Origin: Pseudorasbora parva
Taxonomy: Eukaryota; Chordata; Actinopteri; Cypriniformes; Gobionidae
NCBI RefSeq assembly: GCF_024679245.1
Contig: NC_090172.1
Location: 5,970,446-6,034,445 of the forward strand
Direction of reading: 5' to 3'
DNA length: 64,000 bases
Shown: positions 34,801 to 45,277 of the stretch, one piece after another
Layout: every line of letters starts with the position of its first letter
How positions within the stretch are numbered: position 1 is the stretch's first letter
Program-made: the position numbers and the translations under genes
The notes under the pieces: generated by a model
The model's input: only the letters and a program-made list of their open reading frames with translations
Told to the model about the DNA's origin: nothing
The model's database searches: none

Positions 34801-37800
34801 CAGGCCAACAGAATAGTGGTGTCAGAGATGGGGACCATGGCGTACCCAGACCCCTGCAAAAATATATTCTCCAAGTGAGTAATGTTACTGCATCAGATTC
34901 AGAAACCTAAATGATAAGAAATCTCACCTCAATTATTGTTTTGTGTGATATTGTATCTTTAATTTAGTCATAGGGATGTATACTACTGGATGTCAAATTG
35001 AGTGCTTGACCCTTATTAATGGATGTTAAGCATGTTTATGGATCAACCTCAAATTAATCAATATGACAGAGAATTGAATATATTATAAAACCTTGTTGCA
35101 CATGAGACAGTCAGTTAAAATTCAACTAGTGACTATAATGGTGTTCACACCAAATACAAACTGAATTATTTGCACGAGTGGATTGCATACAAAGTCAATT
35201 CAAAGACGCAAATGACGCAAATCTTGCAATTTTCTCAATATTAAACTCAAGCGGAAAATTTGCATGATGCTTTATCACGCAAGCCAATCGGTGAAGTGCT
35301 TATTGACACGCCCGGTTTGACAGGTTAACAAACTGGGCACCTGTCATCCTCAAGTTGTGCTGGAAACGGCTGTCATCCAGATGCAGTTCCTGGATAAGAC
35401 GGTGAAATTCACAGATTTGCGGACGCCTCTTGGATGATGCTGTGTGAACACATCTTTTTCTTTCTGGCGTATTCAGGACTTCCAGTACAGATGTAGAGCA
35501 GCAATAGTTGTTATTTATATCTCCAGCAGAAAGAAAAGTTGTTGTTGATGTGTGTGAAAACACTCCTCATCGTGCAATGTTTTTATTTGCGCAAGTGATG
35601 CGAAAAACCGTTATCCCTCGAGTAAAATAGAGTGAGTAACGCTATGCAAATGTTTGCTTCGCGTCTGGTGTAAACACACCATAAGAGTAGGAATTCTAAA
35701 ATCGCTCATAAGATGTTGAAGGGGTGAAGAACTGCATTATTTTATTGTTTTTTACATTTTCCTGGGGGGAACTTTTATAATGTTAGCATGATTTTACATC
35801 AAAAATGTCATCAATTAGAAATAAAAGGCTCAAATTTTAGTCTTATTATTTGAATGCCTTGTTATAAGGGGCGTGTCTGCTGTGAGACTTCAGTGTAAAC
35901 AGGGAAAATTTGTGTATGTATATGTGTACTGTGTATGCGTGCTTGTGTGTGTGTATATAAGCATAGTTATTTGTACATTTAATTGTTCTTTTTAAATCTT
36001 TTCAGAGTGATCACCTTCCTCAGCCACACCATCCCAGACTTCACTGACAACTGTGCCAATAACATAATCAAATATGGAAATGACTACCATGCTACATCTG
36101 AAACCAATTATATTCGTAAAATTGACCCCATCACTTTAGAGACCAAAGAAAAGGTAACAAATACTGCTTGTAAAAATATCTAGTTTAGTCTTGAAAGTCT
36201 AGTTGGCACAGGCTGATCACATGGCACAGGCAATAACATAATTTATCACATCGCACAAGCTGACTGGCCTCTGCTGAATCTAAAGCGAATGAGATTTCTT
36301 GCTCTGGTCTGGTTCTAGTCTAGTCTGGTTCAGTGTTTGCTTTAGGGAGGTCCTTCAGTGCTATCAGAGTTCCTTTAACCCCTCCACCTGCTTAAATATG
36401 TTACAGGATTTATATTTGTCTATTTATGCGGCAGCTGCATATCTTGCATGCTCACAGCTGTGTGTGTGTGTTTGTGTAAACAGCGACAAGTCCATACCTG
36501 CTCTGTTGCAGCAGCGTAGCAGATCTAGTCCTCCAAGACCAAATACATTAACAGCTAAAACTATTCTGAGAGTTATGATTGAAATGCTATTTTCTGTTTT
36601 CTTGTTCTCAGAGAATATTGTTGCCTTATTTTCTCTAGGTGGACTACCTGAAATACCTTCCTGTAAATATTGTGGCATCACATACGCATTATGATAAAGA
36701 GGGAAACAGCTACAGTATGGGAACATGCATTGCAGAGAGGGGCAAAACCAAATACACTTTGTTCAAGGTTGCAGGAGGAAGTAAGTATGCTGCCGTTATT
36801 TCTGTTTCACGATGCACATTACTATTGCTAATTTTAGGGGTTTGTTCCAATCCATAACCCCAAGTATTTAACTTAACCTAGCCTGCATATTTTATAGAGC
36901 ATTTAGGAGTAGCTAATTTTGACTTTGACCAGTAAGCAGCCAACCCGTTCTCATAGCTGCATGGCAACATGCTAAAAACTACTTATTTCAATGCATACCT
37001 AGAGGGTATGCATTGAAGCCACTTTCCCGCCAGAACACGCCACCCTCAGCCTGATTTACCCTTATGTCGTTCCTCACCCGTAAGACCTCCGTTCATCTTC
37101 AGAACACAGTTTAAGATATTTTATATTTAGTACGACGCCTATCCATACTATACTGTCCATGTCCAGAAAGGGAATAAAAACATCATCAAAGTAGTCCAAA
37201 TGTGACATCAGTGGGTTAATTAGAATCTCTTGCAGCACCGAAAATACTTTTCGGTCCAAAAATAACAAAAACAAGACTTTATTCAGCATTGTCTTCTGCG
37301 TTTGTTTTCAAACCTCAAATAAAGATTCAAACGGTTATAAATCAGCGTATTGATTCATGATTCGGATCGCGTGTCAAACTGCTGAAATCACGTGACATTG
37401 GCGATCCGAATCATGAATCAATACGCTGATTCATAACCGTTTGAATCTTTGAGGTTTGAAAACAAACGCGGAAGAGAAGACAATGCTGAATAAAGTCATA
37501 TTTTTTGTTATTTTTGGAGAAAATGGCAGTTCAGAAAGCATTGGATCATTAGCCTGACAAGCCAGACCCACATCAAGATGTTTGGTCTGGAAACTCACCA
37601 TTGACGGCTCAATCCGAGGGGCGGGATAAACGGTTGTCTTTCAAACTCCCTCTGCACGCGATAGGATAGCGCTACAACCAACCAGAGCAACGAAGGTGAA
37701 GCAGAGCTTGTTGATAGATTAAACATTCGCCGTATCCGGTCGGCAAAACTCCGAACACATCTTCCCTTTTTAAGAGTGACTTCAGTGCCGTTCTTTGTTC

Positions 37801-39092
37801 TTTTCTCAGAGAAAAGCTTAACTCCAAGTCTTCCAGAATCGCAGTCAAAGCTGATTCGAAAGACCGCCGTAGTTCGCCAGTTTCTGTGTTTACTAGAAGC
37901 ACGCAAACGCAACTCGGCCGTAGTCATTATGGCCCTGCCCACCGACTCTATACACAATGTGATTGGCCCGGCAAGAGTTAGGCGATTACAGCTCAGAAGC
38001 ATATTGAGAGTTGCTAGACGGCACTCGCGGGCAGATTAAATTTGCTGCCGCTAGGCTGCGTCTAGATTTCTAGGCTATTGGATCATAGTAGTGTGTGTAG
38101 GGGTTGTTGATGTTTTACCCATGTCTAACCTTGACAGACTCAAAACTTTGATTTAAATTAAAGCAATTGATAGGCACAAAGATTCACTTACTCTGAGTTT
38201 AGAATAGCTATCCCTAATTATATGACATGTTAAGAGCTACCAACCCCCAACAATTGTTTCTTTAATCAGGTAGCCCTGATGGGGCTGCACCACTGAAAAA
38301 CGCTGAGGTCATGTGCACCGTGCCCTGCCGCTCTCTCCTCACACCCAGTTATTACCACAGCTTTGGCATGACTGACAACTACTTCATCTTTATCGAACAG
38401 CCTTTGAAGCTGGATATCATCAAAATGGCCACAGCCTACCTGAGGAGGGTCAGCTGGGCCAGCTGCATGAAATTCCACCCTGAGGACAGCGTAAGGACGA
38501 ACTCTTTCCGACATTAGAATGCACATCGGAACACACTTCGGTCAGCTGGAGCATTTGTTTTGTATCTCTAAACTCTCCTACTTTTTATATTCATCAGACC
38601 CTGATTCATCTTATTGACCGAAAGACAAAGAAGGAAGTTGGTACCAAATTCTACACGGGTGCGATGGCCGTCTACCATCACGTCAATGCCTTTGAAGATG
38701 ATGGGCATGTTGTTTTTGATGTGATCGCCTATGATGACAACAGCTTGTATGATATGTTTTACCTGGACAAGCTGAAGGAGCAGATGGGCAAAAATACTGT
38801 GTACTGCAAGCCCAAGTTCAGAAGATTTGTGTTGCCACTCAGTGAACAGGTATGTTGTGGTTGGGTTTGTTTTCTTAAGCTGCCATTCAAACACTGGTAT
38901 TTCCATTAATGGAAAATGTACTTTATGATGTTGTACTGAAAGCCTCTGATGAATTTTTACTTTGACACTCAGGGTGAGACAGGTGAAGATCTGGTCAAAC
39001 TTAAATACACGACTGCAAGTGCTGTGATAGAGAAAGATGGGAAAGTTCTGTGTCAGGGCGAGGTTCTCTGTGATGGTAAGCTAATGATACTG

Positions 39093-39138
<46 letters not shown>

Positions 39139-41307
39139 CCCGATGCCCTTCTCGACTCACTTTGCCCTTCCGAGGTGGAAATAAATAAATTAAAAAAATC
39201 GTACAATGGATGCAGAATTTTACGTAGTGTAGTCCTAAGCCCTATTCGGACGGGATTAGATTAACATGGGGACATGGGGGTAAAGTCATTTTACCTCAGG
39301 AATCTGTAATATTAATGGCCAACTTGCACGGGATAAGACATCTCAGTAAAACAAGCAGAAGTGGGAGGAGTAACTCGCTTCACGCACCTCCTTGACGTCA
39401 TGTGCGTATGACGTTACCGTTATAATGTGAGCAAACGCACAACCTGAGCGCCAGTCTGAACTCCGTCTCCAATATGTGTGTTTTAATAAACAGTTAGGTC
39501 CAGTCTAACGATTCTGATTGGACTGTGTTGGTAATAGACACTTTCCTAGAGCTAAAATAAGTGTTGTGCCTCTAATAAGTGCTTTTGATCTTCTTTTTGC
39601 TTTAAATGACATGCGGAAAATACTGGACATTTTCTACAGATTTGTCCCACCACCTACAACGCAACCGAATGCTTCAAGCGCCTCCAAGGTCGCAAAATGC
39701 GCTTTTTTTAACTTTTAAACAGGAAATGACGGAATTTTACCATACATTTTTACAGCAGGTCTATTCGAACGGGATTAGTATTACCCGAGGTCATTTTTCC
39801 GGACCTTTTTCCAGAAGGTAAAAGTCTCTGTAATCTTTACTGACATTGTCCGTAATGATTACCGAGATGGCACATTCGGACGGGACTAAAATCACAGAGA
39901 ACCTCTGGTAATAATTACTTTACCCCCACGTCCCCATGTTAAACTAATTCAGTCCGAATAGGGCTCTAGATAAACAAATCGCAAACCCTCATTCACTTTC
40001 ATATTTGGGCACTCATCCGAAAGTAAAAGTCAGTCGGGGAAGGGCAAACTCTGTTTATGTGGCTGTGCACGTGACCGGCACCTGAGCTGAGCCTGGATGA
40101 GTGACACTAGAAGGAGATTGCCATGGTTGTTGGGTGAGATGACTTAACGTTGTCGGAAAGGTATAACAAACGGATGATCATCATCATCAAGTTTTATGAA
40201 ATTAATTAAAATCTTCATAAATCCACTTTTTCTATGTGGACACAGAGCATAAACATCATTACCTGTAAAACTGTTGATTTATATAGCAGTCAAATTAATA
40301 TTGTCTCAATATTGTCAATATTGTCTGTCTGTCCGTCATTGTAAAGTGTCTGTCTTTCATTGTACAGTGTCTGTCTGTCTGCCTGTCTGTCTGTCCGTCA
40401 TTGTAAAGTGTCTGTCTTTCATTGTACAGTGTCTGTCTGTCATTGTGTCTCAGGCTATCTGTCTGTTTGTTGGTGTGCCTGTCTGGCATCGTGTCTGTCT
40501 GTCTATCTGTCATTGTACAGTATCTGTCTGTCATTGTGTTTGTCTCACAGTTTTGTTACTTTTTTTTTAAATACTTGTTTAACCTCTAAACTGATGAGTT
40601 GCATTTAGGTGTGGAACTTCCAAGAATTAATTACAATTTCAATGGAAAGAAGTACAGATATTCTTACATGTGTTGTGTGGACCTATCCCCAGTGGCCACA
40701 AAGGTATTGGTCTTTTTCATTTTTACTATACATTTATATACTTTGCAGAAATTATATCAGTAAATGCACTCCCCAATCAAACCCATGGCCTAGCAACAGG
40801 AGCACATGATTTCTGTGAATCAGTACTGAGCACTGACTGTTCTTCACAGATTGTAAAGCTTGATGCTGAAACAAAGCAGCAGATTGAGTGGACTGGAGAG
40901 GACGGTTTTGCATCAGAGCCCGTTTTCATTCCCAGGCCTGATGCCGTTGATGAAGATGATGGTTAGTTGCCGCTTTCATTATGAATCATTTGAAGTAGAT
41001 ATGAAGTTTGTTCTAATTCCAAAATGAGTCGCCTTAAACTGTGATTGAGCTGTTTTAGGAAATTGTCACCTCAATTAAATGTTAATGGTGTTTAAATGTA
41101 ATGCTTTATACATTCTAACTAAACTCTTTTTTTTGTTGTTGTTAATTTTTAGGTGTAGTCCTGACAGTTATCATAAATGCCAAACCAAGGGAGGGTGGCT
41201 TTCTGCTGATGCTTGATGGCAAGTCGTTTAAAGAAGTTGCTCGTGCTTGTTTAGATGTAGACATTCATATGGACATGCATGGCTACTTCATACCAGACAG
41301 TAGCTAA
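31881..41307 (+). CDS. bco1: BCO1-type beta-carotene oxygenase, downstream tandem copy
   Basis: Eleven exons: 31881-31944, 34477-34605, 34745-34874, 36006-36153, 36639-36780, 38270-38490, 38598-38849, 38973-39075, 40609-40703, 40850-40961, 41153-41307. Frame closes at 516 residues plus stop. Intron phases equal those of the upstream copy, and six of eleven exons (1-4, 9, 10) have identical lengths, so the two arose by tandem duplication. Expected role: cytosolic Fe(II) enzyme that converts beta-carotene to retinal. Iron-ligand histidines are in SHTHYD (exon 5), [11 protein letters not shown] (exon 6), [11 protein letters not shown] (exon 7) and HMDMHGYF (exon 11). Oddly, exon 5 reads HTH where BCO1, BCO2 and RPE65 have HPH. 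The N-terminus [15 protein letters not shown] and exon 6 SWASCMKF look closer to mammalian BCO1, so I tentatively label it bco1. The start is the only ATG in the exon. Confidence 0.92.
31945..34476. other. bco1 intron 1
   Basis: A 2.5-kb AT-rich intron. I see no exon, tandem array or recognisable transposon. A short TGCCACCTACTGGTGTAACG segment near 33559 resembles words seen in fish repeats. Confidence 0.55.
35139..35681 (-). mobile_element. Harbinger-type element, TAA target duplication
   Basis: TAA is repeated at 35136-35138 and 35682-35684. Ends TGGTGTTCACACCA and its near inverse (TCTGGTGTAAACACACCA) bound 543 bp. The minus-strand frame at 35563-35300 has [36 protein letters not shown], written here as its first parts only: [17 protein letters not shown] and RMTGAQF. 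This is like the segment before the catalytic core in PIF/Harbinger transposases. So it is an internally deleted derivative that kept one coding exon. It lies in intron 3 of the second BCO1-type gene. Confidence 0.75.
36405..36565 (+). repeat. Three-copy dispersed repeat, copy C
   Basis: GCATATCTTGCATGCTCACA, GACAAGTCCATACCTGCTCT, GTAGCAGATCTAGTCCTCCA and AGACCAAATACATTAACAGC match the copies at 17017 and 30138. A GT tract is embedded near 36461-36478. Confidence 0.75.
36862..37490. mobile_element. degraded fold-back element
   Basis: GTAAGACCTCCGTTCATCTTC (37080) and the central palindrome GATTCATGATTCGGATCGCG ... GGCGATCCGAATCATGAATC (37350-37425) match the fold-back at 51754-52515, whose arms carry the same blocks. 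Sequence before 37040 has no recognised feature. Its terminal TTAA ends are not seen, so this is a truncated or rearranged relative. Confidence 0.6.
37550..38076 (-). mobile_element. element with 9-10 bp target duplication and RecQ-like ORF
   Basis: ATTGGATCAT stands directly before (37540-37549) and after (38077-38086) a 527-bp segment that begins TAGCCTGAC and ends with TCTAGGCT or TCTAGGCTA. A 9-10 bp duplication fits Mutator-like elements; 8 bp (hAT) is possible if the end bases match by chance. A related but longer copy is at 62289-63057. It lies in intron 5 of the second BCO1-type gene. The two copies share internal CTACAACCAA.CAGAGCAAC text. Confidence 0.6.
37672..37902 (-). pseudogene. 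RecQ-helicase-like ORF fragment in transposable element
   Basis: The frame contains [20 protein letters not shown] then [15 protein letters not shown]. This is the spacing of RecQ family motif 0 (glutamine after a conserved RxxQ) and motif I (Walker A, normally GxPTGxGKSLIYQ). The invariant lysine-serine/threonine of Walker A is replaced by glutamate-cysteine, so ATP binding should be lost. The frame stops soon after. It is probably a remnant of a helicase gene carried by the transposon family, not a host exon. Confidence 0.55.
39097..39134. repeat. (GT)n microsatellite
   Basis: About 15 GT units and a short GC segment, just after the donor of exon 8. Confidence 0.9.
39238..39965. mobile_element. 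MITE with long terminal inverted repeats
   Basis: Ends AGCCCTATTCGGAC match exactly in inverse orientation, and the match goes on through AACATGGGGACATGGGGGTA for about 48 bp. CTA is repeated on both sides (39235-39237, 39966-39968). The 728-bp interior has no transposase; GACGGGATTAG occurs again inside (about 39768, 39880). Superfamily uncertain: a 3-bp duplication suggests Harbinger-like, but the sequence is not the usual TTA/TAA. Confidence 0.75.
40320..40545. repeat. TGTC-rich tandem repeat (CTGTCTGTC)
   Basis: CTGTCTGTC tracts alternate with CATTGTAAAGTGT/CATTGTACAGTGT, giving a second-order repeat of about 65 bp in intron 8 of the second BCO1-type gene. Open frames across it (CLSVC) are repeat artefacts. 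Confidence 0.85.
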
Positions 41308-41765
41308 GAGTTTAACGTCTGCCAACTGTCAAGGCATAGTGACAGAGATGGAGAATGTCCTGTAAATGTTGATATTTTGATGGTCTGGTTAGAAAGTTGT
41401 CAATGTACTGTATTAACAGCTGTACAGTGGACCATAAATAACTGTGAAAATGTTTCTACACATTGTGCTTTGTTTGCTTGTTTGTGAATAATATATACAT
41501 GTAAAAAAAATGACTGTTTGAAAGGTCATTAATTGCATTTAGTAATATCAAACAAATGTGTGTGGTTATTGTCATTTTTGCTGGCATAAAGCCATCATAA
41601 ACTGAAGTTATTATTCTGTAATAATGGTGCTAGCTTGTGTTTGAATCGTGTCAGAACTTTGAAGGGGTTTAAAATACTGTATATTAAAAAAATTGACTGG
41701 AGGCCAAATAATGTACCATGTAGCTGTTCTTTATTAATATATTCAAGTCATGTTGTTTGATGAGC

Positions 41766-41771
41766 AATAAA
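41766..41771 (+). terminator. polyadenylation signal of bco1
   Basis: AATAAA about 460 bp after the stop codon of the second BCO1-type gene and before the Tc1-like element that follows. Site use is inferred. Confidence 0.5.
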
Positions 41772-42029
41772 TCTTACCTTGCATTTAAAAAAAACAAGAT
41801 ATTGGCAGGCCCATCTTTATTTTCTTAAATCATGTATGAAACAGTATGTTTTTCAAGTGTCTGTACTTTATCGAAGCATGATATTGTTTTACTGCACTAT
41901 GTTTCATATTGAATATCATTTAATACTTCAGTTTTTCTCTGAAGTCTGAATGCTCTTGTGGATCACACTGAGCTTTTACTGTACAGATTCACACAATAGG
42001 TAAAAACTGACTGGGAAGAAAGGTGATTT

Positions 42030-43030
42030 AAGCAATTTTTAGCGTGGCATGATTGTTGGTGCCAGACGGGCCGGTCTGAGTATTTCACAATCTGCTCAGT
42101 TACTGGGATTTTCACACACAACCATTTCTAGGGTTTACAAAGAATGGTGTGAAAAGGGAAAAACATCCAGTATGCGGCATTCCTGTGGGCGAAAATGCCT
42201 TGTTGATGCTCGAGGTCAGAGGAGAATGGGCCAACTGATTCAAGCTGATAGAAGAGCAACTTTAACTGAAATAACCACTCGTTACAACTGAGGTATGCAG
42301 CAAAGCATTTGTGAAGCCACAACATGCATAACCTTGAGGCGTATGGGCTACAACAGCAGAAGACCCCTCCGGGTACCACTCATCTCCTCTATAAATAGGA
42401 AAAAGAGGCTACAATTTGCACAAGCTCACCAAAATTGGACAGATGAAAACTGGAAAATGTTGCCTTGTCTGAGTCTCGATTTCTGTTGAGACATTCAGAT
42501 GGTAGAGTCAGAATTTGGCGTAAACAGAATGAGAGCATGGATTCATCATGCCTTGTGCAGGCTGGTGGTGGTGGTGTAATGGTGTGGGTGATGTTTTCTT
42601 GGCACACTTTAGGCTCCTTAGTGCCAATTGGGCATCATTTAAATGCCACGGCTTACCTGAGCATTGTTTCTGACCATATCCATCCCTTTATGACCACCAT
42701 GTACCCATCCTCTGATGGCTACTTCCAGCAGGATAATGCACCATGACACAAAGCTCATTTCAAATTGGTTTCTTGAACATGACAATGAGTTCACTGTACT
42801 AAAATGGCCCCGACAGTCACCAGATCTAAACCCAATAGAGCATCTTTGGGATGTGGAGGAACAGGAGCTTCGTGCCCTTGATGTGCATCCCACAAATCTC
42901 CATCAACTGCAAGATACTATCCTATCAATATGTGCCAACATTTATAAAGAATGCTTTCAGCACCTTGTTGAATCAATGCCACATAGAATTAAGGCAGTGC
43001 TGATGGTGAAAGGGGGTCATAAATAAATAT
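42030..43030 (+). mobile_element. Tc1-like transposase remnant, almost full length
   Basis: The transposase is readable from MIVGARRAGLSISQSAQLLG (42049) to KAVLMVKGG (43020). The pieces are the helix-turn-helix and linker RRMGQLIQADRRATLTEITTRYN, HQNWTDENWKML, DESRFLLRHSDGRVRIW, GGGVMVWVMFS, DGYFQQDNAP, and KWPRQSPDLNPIEHLWDVEE. There are in-frame stops near 42291 and 42744 and at least one frameshift around 42465. Catalytic blocks (DESRF, QQDNAP, PIEH) are present. The terminal repeats were not located. It lies between bco1 and bola3. Confidence 0.85.
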
Positions 43031-43865
43031 GTGATGGATTGTAAACACTGAATGGATCATTTCCCAGTTGACCCCCCCCCCCCCCCCCCCATACCTAACC
43101 AAGCTTCAATACATACCTAACCAGCATAGGCTGCTAGGTTTTTCAACAGGATTTGCATGTAATGGCTCACACAAAAAAAATAAAGTTTAGTCATTTTGCA
43201 AATTGTACACAATTTTACTTACTCTTTTGCATGCGTGCCAAAACAATTTGATTATTAAATCAATAAGAAATTCGAATCTGATTTGAACAAGAAACTAATT
43301 TTTCAGAGATATAAACTTAATATTTTGAGAGAAAAAAAAGTCTCATTCGAGAATTGAGCCATAGCAACTGAGAAAAACTGAGAAACATAAGAAAGTACAA
43401 AAGTAAAAAAAATGGTATTTTGTTATGAAATATAGTGCAGTAAGTAAGGACAGCCTATAGGCTACATTATGCGTTGGAGTGTAGTGAACTAAAAGCTTTC
43501 TTTACTTGCAATGTGTGAGAGAAAAGTGTAAGTTTTCTTAAGTAGAAAGTAAAACTACTTCACTATTATTGTCCAAAATAAGAAATCTTGTCACCTTACT
43601 GAACCAGCCAGTATGAATATTTTTTGGGAATTGATTTAAAAGAATCGAATCAATAGGACGATTCGAATCTCCGCCATTTGGATCACCCGGGGATCACCAG
43701 GGGGCGCCAGAGACGAGAACGTATGCGTGATGATGACGACATATTCCGGAGACGAGCGCTGGAATTGAACAGGACATGACTTTGTCAAGTGCGTTTTCAG
43801 CGTAACATAGGCTATATTTATATTGAATAATATTTTGATGAATCGAGGAACGGTCTGACACCAAC
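43031..43865. promoter_or_regulatory. bola3 upstream region
   Basis: Begins with a 19-C run (43072-43090). The last 190 bp before the start codon is richer in CpG (CGCCAGAGACGAGAACG, GGAGACGAGCGCTGG) than its surroundings and is the likely promoter and 5' UTR of bola3. Exact site not assigned. Confidence 0.4.
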
Positions 43866-45184
43866 ATGTCTCTTCTCAGAGCCTTCAGATACAACGTAAA
43901 TATGTGAATCTTGCTATATACGTCACTATGATAGTCACATACAGTAGTGTTTATGTGAGAGATTCGTTTGTGAGCTGAAGTTGCATTGTCACATTGTTAC
44001 ATAATGTAATCGTATACCGTAAGCTGACATGTTTCCTTTTGTCTTTAGACTCAAACGTTGTGTCGAAATGTAATCGCGCGGTCCTCGTCCAGTCTGACTG
44101 ATGGAGAGGTGCGAATCGCGCAAGTGTTAAAGGAGAAGTTTCCTCAGGCTTCGGCACTCAAGGTTGTGGATATATCAGGTGAGTCCTGACTGTGAATGAA
44201 GCTGCAGATCTGATCTTATGTTTTTAGACCGTTAGGTAATGTGCAGTAATATATTTGGGCTCATTTCAGGGGGCTGTGGTGCAATGTATGAAATTCACAT
44301 CGAGTCTGACGAGTTTAGAGGAAAGAGAACAGTACAACAGCACCAGTTAGTTAATCAGGTGAGTTAAATAAAAAATAACAGTATACATAATATGTATACA
44401 CTCTATATTAGGTGTGTAACAATATATATCCTGTGACAATATATCGCAATAAAAAAAAGGCATGTTTGATAAAATTTGTTTTGCATAGGCCTTCACAAGT
44501 GGACTCAGCTCACCAAGGTCCAAATCTAATGACTCATATGTGAGTCCTGGTGTAAACAGCATAACCTCTGTTTTATGTTCATTAAAACTAAGGAAATTTA
44601 GTGTCATCCAGGCCTTAATTTCCTCAAGACATTGCAATAGGGGGCTAGAGAGCAAGTATCTATTCGTTTCAGCGGCAGATACATTTGCATATTGTCTGCA
44701 TAACAATAAAAAAGATATACCATATTTCCTCAGAATGTGTCCTAATGGCAGCATATATAGGGAGAACAAAATAGGGCCCAAAATGGAGCCCCGGGGGACC
44801 CCAGACATGGAAGAAGCAGCGAAGAGACAAACTGAAGTTCTTTCAGACAAATAGGATCTAAACCTTCCCAACACAGTACACTTAATCCCAACACATTGTT
44901 CTAAGTGTGTGATCAAGATCTTATGGTCTACTGTATTGAATGCAGCCGAAAGATCTAGAATAATTAAAATTGTCTCCCGAGTCAGTAGCACGTAACAAGT
45001 CTTCATGCTACAAAACCTTCAACAGTGCAGTTTCTGTGCTATGTAGGAATTTAAAATCAGACTGAAACACTTTGTGAATTCCATGTAGATCCAGACATGG
45101 ATTCAACTGTCCGTAATCATATATGTCCTTCTCCCCAGCATTGTGAGTTCAGCATCATAATATGAGGGTATCATTGCACCCTTA

Positions 45185-45277
<93 letters not shown>

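Noticed and set aside
40274..40608. Frames rich in CLSVC
   Set aside because: Generated by the CTGTCTGTC tandem repeat in intron 8 of the second BCO1-type gene.
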